This document shows, in pieces, positions 19,083-27,493 of a DNA stretch of 64,000 bases. The position numbers and the translations under genes are program-made. Numbering within the stretch: the stretch's first letter is position 1; every line of letters starts with the position of its first letter. The notes beneath the pieces were generated by a model. It was given only the letters and a program-made list of their open reading frames with translations, was not told the origin of the DNA and searched no databases. The DNA is from Promicromonospora iranensis. GTDB taxonomy: Bacteria > Actinomycetota > Actinomycetes > Actinomycetales > Cellulomonadaceae. The DNA is taken from contig NZ_JAJQQP010000006.1 of NCBI RefSeq assembly GCF_028994805.1, positions 62,001 through 126,000 on the forward strand. Reading direction: 5' to 3'.

Positions 19083-19670
19083 ATGTCACGCACCATCCGC
19101 CGGGCCGTCGCGCGACTGATCTGGGCCGTCACCGGCTACCGGATGCGCTCGGAACCCGCCCCGACCCGGCCCACGGTGTTCATCGGCGCACCGCACACGT
19201 CCAACACGGACTTCTTCCTCATGCTGGCCATCGCGTTCGAGCTGGACCTCAAGATCCGGTTCCTCATCAAGGACTCCTGGTTCAAGGGCCCCATGGCGGG
19301 CCTCATGCGGTCGCTGGGCGGCATCCCCGTCGACCGCAACGACCCGGCGAGCATCGTCGAGGAGATCCTCGGCGCCGTCGAGCGGGGCGAGGAGTTCCAC
19401 CTGGTCGTGACGCCGGAGGGGACGCGCGGCGCCGGTTCGGGCTACTGGAAGTCGGGCTTCTACCGCATCGCGCTCAAGTCCGGGTTCCCGGTGACGCTCG
19501 GATACGTGGACGGCGTGGCCAAGGTCGCCGGCCTCGGTCCGAGCGTCCAGCTCACCGGCGACGTCCGTGCCGACATGGGCGTGATCCGCGCGTTCTACGC
19601 GGACAAGTCCGGCGTCCGGCCGGCCAACCGCACGGAACCCCGCCTCCGCTCCGAAGACCAGGACGGCTGA
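19083..19670 (+). CDS. PlsC-like 1-acylglycerol-3-phosphate acyltransferase family protein
   Basis: A 195-residue acyltransferase with the catalytic HxxxxD motif (His38-TSNT-Asp43), then the GGIPVDR acceptor-binding segment and TPEGTR. It is shorter than typical PlsC (~240) and lacks an obvious long membrane anchor, as in the small acyltransferase branch. Acyl donor and acceptor are unknown. It ends at a long perfect hairpin that separates it from the convergent lipoprotein gene. Confidence 0.8.
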   Translation: MSRTIRRAVARLIWAVTGYRMRSEPAPTRPTVFIGAPHTSNTDFFLMLAIAFELDLKIRFLIKDSWFKGPMAGLMRSLGGIPVDRNDPASIVEEILGAVERGEEFHLVVTPEGTRGAGSGYWKSGFYRIALKSGFPVTLGYVDGVAKVAGLGPSVQLTGDVRADMGVIRAFYADKSGVRPANRTEPRLRSEDQDG

Positions 19671-19723
19671 GTGCTGGATATCTGTGGGATCTGAGCCGTA
19701 GAACCCACAGATATCCAGCACTC
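19669..19723. terminator. Long bidirectional hairpin between convergent genes
   Basis: A perfect 20-bp inverted repeat (19669-19688 with 19704-19723) with a 15-base loop starts on the stop codon of the acyltransferase and ends 10 bases before the stop of the lipoprotein gene. There is no U-tract on either side. Its right end shares 17 bases with a site at 34652. Confidence 0.75.
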
Positions 19724-19733
19724 AACGGGTGGG

Positions 19734-20297
19734 TCACATGGTGAGCGAGGTGACCTCGTCCGGGATCTCCATGGGGTCCATGGGGCCGTGGTGGGTGACC
19801 TCGCCGTGGTCGTCGATCAGCACGACGTCGCCGTCTGCCATCACACCGAAGTGCGAGGCGAGGTCACCCATGCCGTCCTCGAGCTGGGTGACGCCGCTGA
19901 CGTCGGCGAGCGGGTCGTCCATGGGGTCGCTGTCCTTGCCGGCGACGGAGAGCAGCTCCACGCCGTCGACGTCGGAGAGGGCGGCGGCGGTGTCGGCGCA
20001 CGTGTCGCACATCTCGGACCAGAAGAAGACGACGGCGGGGCTGCCCGCGAGCTCGGTTCCCTCGAAGGTGTCGCCGCTCGCGGTGGTGGCGGTGAAGTCG
20101 AGGGCGTCGGACATCATGTCGTCCTCGGCCATCTCGCCGTCCATCGGGGACTCCGACATGTCATCCATCGGGCTCTCGGACATCATGTCGTCGGACGCCT
20201 CGCTGCCGCCCGGCTCCTCGGCCGAACCGCACGCAGCAAGGGTGAAGGCGCAGGTCAGAGCTATGGCGGCGACGGCGCCGCGGCGTAGTGTTCTCAT
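19734..20297 (-). CDS. Thioredoxin-like lipoprotein with a Met/Asp-rich N-terminal segment
   Basis: A 187-residue exported lipoprotein: signal peptide with lipobox LAAC (Cys23), an unusual acidic Met/Ser/Asp stretch (~34-65) containing repeated SESPMDD/SESPMDG units, and a thioredoxin-fold domain. That domain has a CxxC motif (Cys97 and Cys100 in FFWSEMCDTCADT). TlpA/redoxin relatives act in extracytoplasmic thiol exchange. Met-rich acidic segments often bind copper, so a metal-linked redox role is possible but inferred. Confidence 0.75.
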   Translation of the reverse strand: MRTLRRGAVAAIALTCAFTLAACGSAEEPGGSEASDDMMSESPMDDMSESPMDGEMAEDDMMSDALDFTATTASGDTFEGTELAGSPAVVFFWSEMCDTCADTAAALSDVDGVELLSVAGKDSDPMDDPLADVSGVTQLEDGMGDLASHFGVMADGDVVLIDDHGEVTHHGPMDPMEIPDEVTSLTM

Positions 20298-20356
20298 GCC
20301 GCCGACGCTAGGCGCGCTCCGCGGCGAACAACCCTTACGGCCTGCTTACCGGCTCC

Positions 20357-21088
20357 TTACGCGCCCGGCCCGGCGGCGGCCTGACCCAGCGAGTCGAGCA
20401 CGCGGGCCAGCCCGAACTCCCAGGCATGGGCCGGGCTGGAGGCCGCGTTCATCTCCTGGCCGGCGGCGCCACCGACTCGCTGGGCCAGCGGGTAGCCGTC
20501 GCCCAGGTACTCCGCGAGCCGGCCGGCCCACCGGGCCCAGGTCTGCGGCATCTCGTCGGCCCGCGGGGCGCGACGGCGCGCGCGGGCGGCGGCCCGCACG
20601 AAGTCGAGCACGAAGGTGAGGGCCGCGTCGCGGGCGACGTCGTCCAGGGGCAGCGGGTCCAGGGCGTGCAGCTCGTGGTCGTACTTGGCGATGGTGCCGG
20701 GACCGAACGCCGTGCGGTCGTCGTCGATCTCCAGCAGCCAGGGGTGCTCGAGGTGGAGCGCCAGGTTCGTGTCCGCGACCTGGCGCACGCGGGTGCGCCA
20801 GCTCGCCGTCCCGTAGGCGGGCCGCAACATGCGCGCGGAGACGGCGTCGGCCATCAGGACCAGCAGGTCGTCGCGGCCGTTCACGTGCGTGTAGACCGAC
20901 ATCGTCGAGATGCCCAGGGCGTCGCCGAGGCGCCGGACGGTGACGGCGGCGAGGCCCTCGGCGTCGGCCAGCGCGCAGGCGGCGTCGACGACGGCGCCCG
21001 TCGTCACGCGCGACCGCGGACCGCGCGTGCCGCCCTGCGGGGCGGCCGGGTGATCGCGCCAGAGCAGGTCGATCAGCTCGCGGGGCAT
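20357..21088 (-). CDS. TetR-family transcriptional regulator
   Basis: A 243-residue repressor. The helix-turn-helix is at ~28-75 (TTGAVVDAACALADAEGLAAV, then LGDALGISTMSVYTHVNGRDDL), and the C-terminal ligand domain is of the TetR_C-type seen in tetracycline-like regulators. The ATG at 21086-21088 has a GGAG ribosome-binding site. It is divergent from a VOC-family gene, with a palindromic operator between them, so it probably represses that gene and itself. Confidence 0.85.
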   Translation of the reverse strand: MPRELIDLLWRDHPAAPQGGTRGPRSRVTTGAVVDAACALADAEGLAAVTVRRLGDALGISTMSVYTHVNGRDDLLVLMADAVSARMLRPAYGTASWRTRVRQVADTNLALHLEHPWLLEIDDDRTAFGPGTIAKYDHELHALDPLPLDDVARDAALTFVLDFVRAAARARRRAPRADEMPQTWARWAGRLAEYLGDGYPLAQRVGGAAGQEMNAASSPAHAWEFGLARVLDSLGQAAAGPGA

Positions 21089-21136
21089 GGGTCTCCAGGA
21101 TCGGGGTGACAGGCCGGGAACATTCTGCAATCATCC

Positions 21137-21160
21137 TACGTTGTACGCCGTACGAAGTTA
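21137..21160. promoter_or_regulatory. Candidate TetR operator
   Basis: The near-palindrome TTGTACG-CCGTACGAA (21141-21156), inside TACGTT...AAGTTA flanks, lies in the 93-base gap between the tetR and VOC genes. Its size and symmetry fit a TetR dimer site. Confidence 0.55.
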
Positions 21161-21181
21161 ATCTCGACGCGAGGAGTTCGC

Positions 21182-21559
21182 TTGAAGATCACCGAGACCG
21201 CCCTGTCCCTCAACGTGCCCGACGTCGCCGCGTCCGCCGAGTTCGCGAAGCAGCACTTCGGGTTCACCGAGGCCATGTCCGCAGACGGCTTCGTGGCGCT
21301 CACGCACCCCACGGCGGGCGTCAACATCGTGTTCCTCCGTGTCGGCCTGGGCACCTTCAAGCCCGAGCGCATCGCCGGACCTGCCGGGCAGGGTCTGCTC
21401 GTCGCGTTCGTCGTGGAGGACGTCGACACCGAGTTCGCGCGCATCTCCGCCGCGGGGGCGGAGGTCGTCACGCCGCCCGAGACCGAGCCCTGGGGTGAGC
21501 GCTACTGCCAGTTCGCCGACCCGAACGGGATCGTCTGGCAGCTCGTCCACTGGGTGTGA
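21182..21559 (+). CDS. VOC-family (glyoxalase/bleomycin-resistance fold) protein
   Basis: A 125-residue protein made of two beta-alpha-beta-beta-beta modules (LSLNVPDVAASAEFAKQHFG; VVEDVDTEFARISAAGAEV; YCQFADPNGIVWQLVHWV). Family members bind metals for dioxygenase or lyase chemistry, or sequester small toxic molecules. Context with a divergent TetR suggests inducible detoxification. It starts with TTG at 21182, supported by the GAGGAG site six bases upstream. Confidence 0.85.
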   Translation: MKITETALSLNVPDVAASAEFAKQHFGFTEAMSADGFVALTHPTAGVNIVFLRVGLGTFKPERIAGPAGQGLLVAFVVEDVDTEFARISAAGAEVVTPPETEPWGERYCQFADPNGIVWQLVHWV

Positions 21560-21569
21560 CGGGCCGGCT

Positions 21570-21643
21570 CTTCCCCTTCGAGGTCAACCCTGCTCCCTTC
21601 TGAAGCGTTTCAGAACGGAGAAACTTTGGCCTCGAAGGGGAAG
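21570..21643. terminator. Nested bidirectional hairpin
   Basis: Outer arms of 14 bp (21570-21583 with 21630-21643) enclose an inner TTCTGAA/TTCAGAA hairpin (21598-21615). It sits between the convergent VOC and PPOX genes. Confidence 0.7.
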
Positions 21644-21666
21644 GCTCCGCCCCGTGCGGGCGGCGG

Positions 21667-22143
21667 CTACCCGTGAGCCCAGCCGGACCACCGGGTCACC
21701 CGAACCCTGATCAGCGGGCCGTCCGGGCGGTGGTCGCGGTACTGCGGGTACCGCGCGGCGAGCGCATCGAGCGCCGCCGCGCGGGCCCGGCCCTCGTGCT
21801 CGACGGCCGCCGGCCCGTCGGCGCGGACCCACCACAGCTGCGCCCAGTCGTCGTCGTACCGGTCCACGAGGAACGTGACCCGCGGGTTCTCCGTGAGGTT
21901 GCGCAGGCGCTTCAGGTCGCTGGTGGCCTTGGGCTTGTGGTCGACGGCGACAACGATCTCGTCCGCCGTCGGCGCGCCCGCCCCGGCGTCGGCCGTAGGG
22001 CCGTGCGCAGGCGGGCGTGCGGCGCTGAGCAGGGCGAACGTCACCGGCACGAGGTGCGGCACACCGTCGGCGTCGGCGGTGGCGAGGTAGGCGTGCCGGG
22101 CCGCGGCGAAGCGGGAGCGGCAGTCGTCGGCATGGAGGCGCAC
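21667..22143 (-). CDS. PPOX-class F420-dependent oxidoreductase
   Basis: A 158-residue split-barrel flavin/deazaflavin-binding protein with the start RSRFAAARHAYLATADADGV and the VDHKPK...LKRLRNLTENPRVTFLVDRYDDDW block. These fit the PPOX-class F420 group (TIGR03668-like) better than FMN-dependent PdxH. Such enzymes reduce substrates with F420H2. The GTG at 22141-22143 is the start that keeps the conserved N-terminus. It is divergent from the P1 peptidase with a 33-base shared gap. Confidence 0.75.
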   Translation of the reverse strand: MRLHADDCRSRFAAARHAYLATADADGVPHLVPVTFALLSAARPPAHGPTADAGAGAPTADEIVVAVDHKPKATSDLKRLRNLTENPRVTFLVDRYDDDWAQLWWVRADGPAAVEHEGRARAAALDALAARYPQYRDHRPDGPLIRVRVTRWSGWAHG

Positions 22144-22176
22144 GCTGCCATTGTGCCGATCACCGATGCTGTAGCC

Positions 22177-23298
22177 ATGGGAGACGACGGACAGCGCCCC
22201 CGGCGGGCGCGCGACCTCGGGATCGTCGTGGGCGCGCTGCCCACCGGACCGCACAACGCCCTGACCGACGTGCCCGGCGTGCGCGTGGGGCACACCACCA
22301 TCGTGGACGCGCCTCGGCTCCACACCGGGGTCACGGCGATCGTGCCCGAAGCCCTCGGCCCGGACCGGCGCACCCTGCCGTGCGGGCTGTTCGTCGGCAA
22401 CGGGTTCGGCAAGCTGGTCGGCGCCACACAGGTCGCCGAGCTCGGTGCGATCGAGACGCCGATCCTGCTGACGGCGACACTCAGCGCCTTCCGCGTCGCG
22501 GACGCGCTGGTGACGTACATGCTCGCGCAGCCGGGCCACGAGGAGACCCGCACCCTCAACCCCGTGGTCGGCGAGACCAACGACGGCCGTCTCAGCGACA
22601 TCCGCGCCCGGCCCGTCACGGAGGCGCACGTGCTCGCCGCGCTCGACGGCGCGACGTCCGGCCCGCCCGACGAGGGCTGCGTCGGTGCCGGGACGGGGAC
22701 CATGGCTCTCGGGTTCAAGGGCGGGATCGGCACCTCGTCGCGCGTGGTCGACGGCTGGACGGTGGGTGCCCTGGTGCAGGCCAACTTCTCGGGCACGCTG
22801 ACCGTGCGGGGCGTCCTGGTCCCGGCCGACGGCGCCGACGTGGCGCCGTTGTCTGCCGGCCAGCCCTGCTCCGCCGGCCGGCCTGCCTCCGCCGAGCAGC
22901 CCGAGGGCAACTCCTGCATGATCGTCGTCGCCACGGACGCGCCGCTGGACGCGCGGCAGCTCGGCCGGGTGGCACGCCGGGCGGTGTTCGCGATGGCGCG
23001 CGTCGGGTCCGACTTCGCGGGCGGCAGCGGCGACTACGCGCTGGCGTTCAGCACGCCGGGCGCACCGCCGTCGGACAGCACCGCGGACGCGGGCAGCGTG
23101 GACGAGCACGGCCTGGACCCCATCTTCGCCGCGACCATGGACGCCGTGGAGGAGGCCTTGCTCAACGCCCTGCTGCGGGCCACCACCACCGTGGGGCACC
23201 GCGGCACAGCGACCGCCGTGCCCCACGACCTGGTGCTGAGCCGTCTGCGCGCGGCCGGCGTGCTGCCTCAGCCCTCGGCGGGCGCGCCCGCCTCGTAG
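22177..23298 (+). CDS. P1-family peptidase (DmpA/BapA-like, S58)
   Basis: A 373-residue N-terminal-nucleophile aminopeptidase homologue. Typical stretches are ALTDVPGVRVGHTTI near the start, GCVGAGTGTMALGFKGGIG in the middle, and EGNSCMIVVATDAPLD, where Ser246 is the expected self-cleavage nucleophile. The related enzymes remove D-amino acids or beta-amino acids from peptide N-termini. Near the cleavage site is a short Ala/Gly/Pro-rich linker with repeated AGQP/AGRP units. Its last 31 bases overlap the convergent SIMPL gene. Confidence 0.85.
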   Translation: MGDDGQRPRRARDLGIVVGALPTGPHNALTDVPGVRVGHTTIVDAPRLHTGVTAIVPEALGPDRRTLPCGLFVGNGFGKLVGATQVAELGAIETPILLTATLSAFRVADALVTYMLAQPGHEETRTLNPVVGETNDGRLSDIRARPVTEAHVLAALDGATSGPPDEGCVGAGTGTMALGFKGGIGTSSRVVDGWTVGALVQANFSGTLTVRGVLVPADGADVAPLSAGQPCSAGRPASAEQPEGNSCMIVVATDAPLDARQLGRVARRAVFAMARVGSDFAGGSGDYALAFSTPGAPPSDSTADAGSVDEHGLDPIFAATMDAVEEALLNALLRATTTVGHRGTATAVPHDLVLSRLRAAGVLPQPSAGAPAS

Positions 23299-23954
23299 TC
23301 GGCGGACAGTGTGATCTCGACGTCGATGTCCCGGGGCTGGAGCTCGACGTGCGGGCCGCCGCCGGCCTCGGCCATGGCGCCGGCCCGCATGGCGTACATC
23401 GGGCCGTTCCCGCCGCCGTTGCCGCCACCGCGCAAGCCCGCCTCGTAGATGGCGACGGGTGCCACCGGGCCGAGGCCCAGGGCGTCCGCGTACGACTGCG
23501 CGCGCACCACCGTCTCCTCGGCGGCCTCGATCCGGGCCTCGGCCTGGAGCGCCTTGCGGGTCTCGTCGGTCAGGTCCCACCTGATCCGGTCGACCTCGAC
23601 CCCCTCGACGTCCATGACGTCGGCGAGCCAGGTCGACAGCGTCTCGAAGTCGCGGAACGTGACCGACAGCCGTGCCGACGCGCGGAACCGCCGCACCCGC
23701 TGCTTGCCGCCCGTCTGGGAGCTCTTGACCCGGTCGTCGTAGACGTACGAGTGCACCGAGTCCGCGTCCCACCGTTCGGCGGCGCCCGTCGAGACGTGCT
23801 CCTTGACCTGGTCCACGAGGATGGTGTGGGTCCTGGCCACCTGGTCCACCACGTCGTTCCGGAGCGTGCCCGAGAACGCGACGTGCAGGTTGACGGTGCC
23901 CCGCTCCGCGGGGTGCGAGCGCGTGGCCTGGCCTTCGACGGCGATGCGAGTCAT
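23268..23954 (-). CDS. SIMPL-domain (DUF541) protein
   Basis: A 228-residue protein of the SIMPL/DUF541 family: N-terminal IAVEGQATRSHPAERGTVNL, a central LADVMDVEGVEVDRIRWDL, and RAQSYADALGLGPV before a Gly-rich loop (GGGNGGGNG). There is no signal peptide, so it is probably cytosolic, unlike many family members. Its molecular role is unknown. The ATG at 23952-23954 is the only suitable start. Confidence 0.8.
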   Translation of the reverse strand: MTRIAVEGQATRSHPAERGTVNLHVAFSGTLRNDVVDQVARTHTILVDQVKEHVSTGAAERWDADSVHSYVYDDRVKSSQTGGKQRVRRFRASARLSVTFRDFETLSTWLADVMDVEGVEVDRIRWDLTDETRKALQAEARIEAAEETVVRAQSYADALGLGPVAPVAIYEAGLRGGGNGGGNGPMYAMRAGAMAEAGGGPHVELQPRDIDVEITLSADYEAGAPAEG

Positions 23955-24006
23955 GTGCGGAGTCTGCCGACTACGCCCCGACCTGCGCCACCCCGGCGGC
24001 CGGGCG

Positions 24007-25095
24007 TCAGCCGATCGTGCCCTTGGCCACCGGGCCGCGCGCCAGGGTCGGCTCCAGCCCGCAGAACTCCCCGTAGCGGGCGGCCTCGGCCTCGATCGCG
24101 GCCCACACCTCGGGTGCCGGCTCCTCGGTGAGATCGACGGTGATGTCCACGCTCTGCGCCGTGAGGGTCCGGGACCAGCCTCCGGCGATCATCCCGTCCA
24201 CCGTGACGAGCCCCGTGTACAGCCAGCGGCTCGGCATCGCGTCCCGGGCCAGCGGGGGCCAGCCCTTGAAGTCGTGGCAGAAGAGCTCGTCGTACACCGA
24301 CAGCAGCCGGACGGTGCCTACCGGAGCGGGTTCGGGCAGGCCGCCGTCGGTCCAGAGGGTCAGGCCACCCAGCTCGTGGCGCGTGAGTCCGGCGTCGGCC
24401 ACCGCGGCGCGCGCCGCCGTCTTGGTGAGCGTGCCCCACCAGGCGGCGTCCTCGGCGCGGCACGGGCCGTGGCCTCGCACGTACGCGCGCACCAGGTGGA
24501 TGCGCGCCTCGTCCTCGTCCCATGCCTTCTGCTCCGGGAGCAGCCGGTACGTGGCCTGCTTGCCCCGCATCGGTCCGCTCGCGACCAGCAGGTCGAGCTC
24601 CGCGTGCATCATCACCTGGCCCAGGTGCCAGGTGTCGAGCGGTGCGCCCTCCGCCTCGGCGAGCACCACCCCGATCTCCTTGCGGGTGAGCGGTCCGCCC
24701 GTCAGCGCCTCGGCGATCACCGCGTGCCGGCGGGGGAGGAGCGAGTGGTCGAAGCCGCGTGGCCGCTCCGCCGACAGCATCGCCCGGCGCACCCGCGGCG
24801 CGGTGGCGGTCATCAGGGGTGCGAGGTCCTCGGGCACCACGTAGTGCCAGGTGGGGCGAAGGACGTGGGTGCGCACGATCGAGCCGTCGGCGAGCGCGGC
24901 CTGGACGTCGGCGAGCGGGGCGGGGGTGGCCAGGCGCTGCGCCACGCCCCACGCGGAGGAGTGCAGCTCCTGCGACTGGACCGCGCCCAGCCGGGCGATG
25001 ACGCCGGGGACGCCGTCGGCCGGACGCAGCGCGCCCAGGCCCACGGAGGTGAGCCGGGCGCGCTGGATCGCACGGACGTCAGACGTAGTAGGCAT
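24007..25095 (-). CDS. AlkZ-like winged-helix (HTH_42) DNA glycosylase homologue
   Basis: A 362-residue member of the HTH_42/DUF1006 family. It has the QxQ catalytic-loop motif (Gln40-Ser-Gln42, in GAVQSQELHSSAWG) and the later HTWHYVV- and YDELFCHDFKGW-like blocks of that family. AlkZ of Streptomyces unhooks interstrand crosslinks and YcaQ handles alkylated bases; the present protein may act on similar lesions. The start overlaps the end of the DUF4126 gene by 17 bases, so the two are probably co-transcribed. Confidence 0.75.
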   Translation of the reverse strand: MPTTSDVRAIQRARLTSVGLGALRPADGVPGVIARLGAVQSQELHSSAWGVAQRLATPAPLADVQAALADGSIVRTHVLRPTWHYVVPEDLAPLMTATAPRVRRAMLSAERPRGFDHSLLPRRHAVIAEALTGGPLTRKEIGVVLAEAEGAPLDTWHLGQVMMHAELDLLVASGPMRGKQATYRLLPEQKAWDEDEARIHLVRAYVRGHGPCRAEDAAWWGTLTKTAARAAVADAGLTRHELGGLTLWTDGGLPEPAPVGTVRLLSVYDELFCHDFKGWPPLARDAMPSRWLYTGLVTVDGMIAGGWSRTLTAQSVDITVDLTEEPAPEVWAAIEAEAARYGEFCGLEPTLARGPVAKGTIG

Positions 25096-25702
25096 CTTCG
25101 CCGCCGTGACCGGCCGCCCGGGCGCGCCGGTGCTTCACCAGGCTTCGGATCAGCATGATCACACCGATCACGAACAGGATCATCACGGGGATGATCGCGA
25201 GCGGGGCGAGGACGGACAGGAAGCCGAGGCCGATGCTCGTGACGTCCTCCGCGGCGCTCACCGCGGGAGCCGCGGTGCCGCCGGAGACGGTGTTGGCCAC
25301 CACCCGTCCACCTGCCTTCGCGGCATGCGTGCCGAGCGCCAGGACGATGCCCGAGACGATCGGGATCCACTGCCCGGACTGCACGAACGTGCTCGGGTCG
25401 GTGACCGTGGTCGTCTCCGACATCGAGCCGGCCCCGAACGCGATGCCGCCCGCGGTGGGTCGGATGAACGTCTGCACCACGTCGTTGATCGAGTCCAGCA
25501 CCGGGATCTTGTCCGCCGCGAACTCGAGCACCAGGAGGACGGTCAGGATGGCGAGGACCCAGCCGTTCTCCAGCCACGCCCACGTACCCGGCAGCTGCAC
25601 CAGGTCCGTGAAGCGCGACAGCACGCCGAGGAAGATGAGCGGGATCCATGCGTTGAGGCCCGCTGACAAGGCGAGTCCGGTTCCGGTGGCAATTTCGAGC
25701 AT
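25079..25702 (-). CDS. DUF4126 membrane protein
   Basis: A 207-residue integral membrane protein with about five hydrophobic segments (starting MLEIATGTGLALSAGLNAWI and ending ILFVIGVIMLIRSLVKH) and a short basic C-terminus. The family has no known function. It lies first in a likely two-gene unit with the AlkZ-like gene. Confidence 0.75.
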   Translation of the reverse strand: MLEIATGTGLALSAGLNAWIPLIFLGVLSRFTDLVQLPGTWAWLENGWVLAILTVLLVLEFAADKIPVLDSINDVVQTFIRPTAGGIAFGAGSMSETTTVTDPSTFVQSGQWIPIVSGIVLALGTHAAKAGGRVVANTVSGGTAAPAVSAAEDVTSIGLGFLSVLAPLAIIPVMILFVIGVIMLIRSLVKHRRARAAGHGGEDAYYV

Positions 25703-25903
25703 GACTCGAAGTGTTCCACGGCATACCGACACTCTGGGGGTCGAAAGTGTCCGGTGTGCCCGATCTGTTATCAGAGTGCCGCGTGCGGCCCACGCCCGGC
25801 CGGGGTGCGCTCCGGGGATGCCCGTAACGCCTGGAACATGCGCTCCCGCCGTGCAAGAGTTGCTCCCGTTCACCGCACTGGTGTGCTGACCGGGAGGCAG
25901 CTG

Positions 25904-26359
25904 ATGGTCTGGACGATCTTCGCCGTGGCATCGGTGGTGCTGCTGGGGGTCTCTGCGGGTGTGTTCTACGGGTTCTCGTCGTTCATCATGAGCGGCCTCG
26001 CCCGTGCCTCCGACGACGCCGCCGGCGCCGGGATGAGCGGTATCAACGAGACGGCGCTGCTGCCGCCGTTCATGAGCGTCTTCTTCGGCGCGCTCCTCGT
26101 CCCCGCGGGGACCGGCATCTGGGGCCTCGTCGAGGGGCGCGACGGCGGCGCGTGGGTCCTCGCGGCCGCCGCCGTGTACCTGGTGGGCACCTTCGGCGTG
26201 ACCGCGGCCCTGAACGTGCCCCTCAACAACCGGCTCCTCGGCGCCCACGACAAGGGCGCCGGCTGGCGCGCCTACTGGCGGCCGTGGACGGCGTGGAACC
26301 ACGTGCGCACTGGCGCGGGCATCGTGGCGACGGTGCTCGCGGCGGTCGGGCTGCTCTGA
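25904..26359 (+). CDS. DUF1772 (anthrone-oxygenase-like) membrane protein
   Basis: A 151-residue membrane protein with four hydrophobic helices and the family motifs FYGFSSFIM near the start and ALNVPLNNRLL before the last helix. Some DUF1772 members are linked to anthrone oxidation; most are uncharacterised. A GGGAGG site precedes the ATG at 25904. The next gene follows 41 bases later with its own leaderless-type promoter. The 200 bases upstream show no other gene. Confidence 0.75.
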   Translation: MVWTIFAVASVVLLGVSAGVFYGFSSFIMSGLARASDDAAGAGMSGINETALLPPFMSVFFGALLVPAGTGIWGLVEGRDGGAWVLAAAAVYLVGTFGVTAALNVPLNNRLLGAHDKGAGWRAYWRPWTAWNHVRTGAGIVATVLAAVGLL

Positions 26360-26400
26360 CGGGTCGGCCTCCGGTGGTGGCGTCGGGGACAATCGATCTC

Positions 26401-27456
26401 ATGTCCCCTCTCGACTTCCACCGCAGCCTGCCCGGATACCGGCCGACCCCGTTGCGGGACGTACCCCGGCTCGCGGCAGAGCTCGGCGTCGGGCGGGTGC
26501 TGGTGAAGGAGGAGTCGAGCCGGCTGGGGCTGCCCGCGTTCAAGGTGCTCGGCGCCTCCTACGCGACGGCGCGCGCCCTGGCGGAGCGGTTCGGCCTGCC
26601 CGCGGCCACGCTGGACGCGGTGCGCGCCGCAGTCCGCGGCAGCACCGTCCGGCTGTACGCCGCGACGGACGGCAACCACGGCCGCGCCGTCGCGCACGTG
26701 GCCGCCATGGTCGGGGCCGGCGCGACGATCTACTACCCGCCGGGCATCACGGAGGCGGCCAAGAAGGCCATCGCCACGGAGGGCGCGCGGGCTGTCGAGG
26801 TCGACGGCGACTACGACGACGTCGTGGCCCGCGCCGCCGCCGACGCGGCCGCCGACCCGGAGGCGGTGCTGGTGCAGGACACGTCCTGGCCCGGGTACAC
26901 GGACGTCCCGCAGTGGATCGTCGACGGGTACTCGACGTTGTGCCGGGAGGCCGACGACCAGCTCGCCGCCCTCGGCGTCGCCGGGCCCGACCTGGTGGTC
27001 GTGCCGGTGGGCGTTGGCTCGTTCGCCCAGGCGGTGGTCGCTCACTACCGCGGACCGGGGGCCGACGGCGGCACGCTGCTCGCCGTCGAGCCCGACCGTG
27101 CCGCCGGGCTGGTCGCGTCGCTGCGCGCCGGCAGGCTGGTGACGGCCCCGACCGGCGACACGATCATGACCGGGCTCAACTGCGGCACCGTCTCCGCGCT
27201 CGCGTGGCCGGTCCTGCGGGACGGGCTGGACGGAGCCGTCACCGTCTCCGACGACCAGGCGGCCACAGCCGTCGAGGACCTGGCGCGGCTCGGCGTCGAC
27301 TCGGGGCCCTGCGGCGCGGCGACCCTGGCGGCGGCGCGCCTGGTGCTGGGACAGGCCGGGTGGCGCGAGGCGATCGGCCTGCGCCCCGACGCCGTCGTGC
27401 TGCTCCTGTCGACCGAGGGCCGGGCGGCGAACCCGGTCCCGGAGGACCGGGTCTGA
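26401..27456 (+). CDS. Fold-II PLP enzyme, diaminopropionate ammonia-lyase-like
   Basis: A 351-residue PLP-dependent lyase of the threonine-synthase/dehydratase fold. The lysine that binds PLP is in the PAFKVLGASYA segment. ATDGNHGRAVAHVAAMVGA is the phosphate/substrate loop, and VPVGVGSFAQAVVAHYR is the Gly-rich phosphate-binding loop. The closest pattern is diaminopropionate ammonia-lyase (YgeX/DpaL), which deaminates 2,3-diaminopropionate and D-serine. A GACAAT -10 box (26388-26393) seven bases before the ATG suggests a leaderless mRNA. Confidence 0.8.
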   Translation: MSPLDFHRSLPGYRPTPLRDVPRLAAELGVGRVLVKEESSRLGLPAFKVLGASYATARALAERFGLPAATLDAVRAAVRGSTVRLYAATDGNHGRAVAHVAAMVGAGATIYYPPGITEAAKKAIATEGARAVEVDGDYDDVVARAAADAAADPEAVLVQDTSWPGYTDVPQWIVDGYSTLCREADDQLAALGVAGPDLVVVPVGVGSFAQAVVAHYRGPGADGGTLLAVEPDRAAGLVASLRAGRLVTAPTGDTIMTGLNCGTVSALAWPVLRDGLDGAVTVSDDQAATAVEDLARLGVDSGPCGAATLAAARLVLGQAGWREAIGLRPDAVVLLLSTEGRAANPVPEDRV

Positions 27457-27493
27457 CCCGGTACTCCCCAAACACCGCTGCCAGGAGCTGCTC

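Noticed and set aside
24007-26392. Minus-strand frame extending the DUF4126 gene upstream to 26392
   Set aside because: The extension is charged low-complexity text opposite the DUF1772 gene; the ATG at 25700-25702 begins the hydrophobic start of DUF4126.
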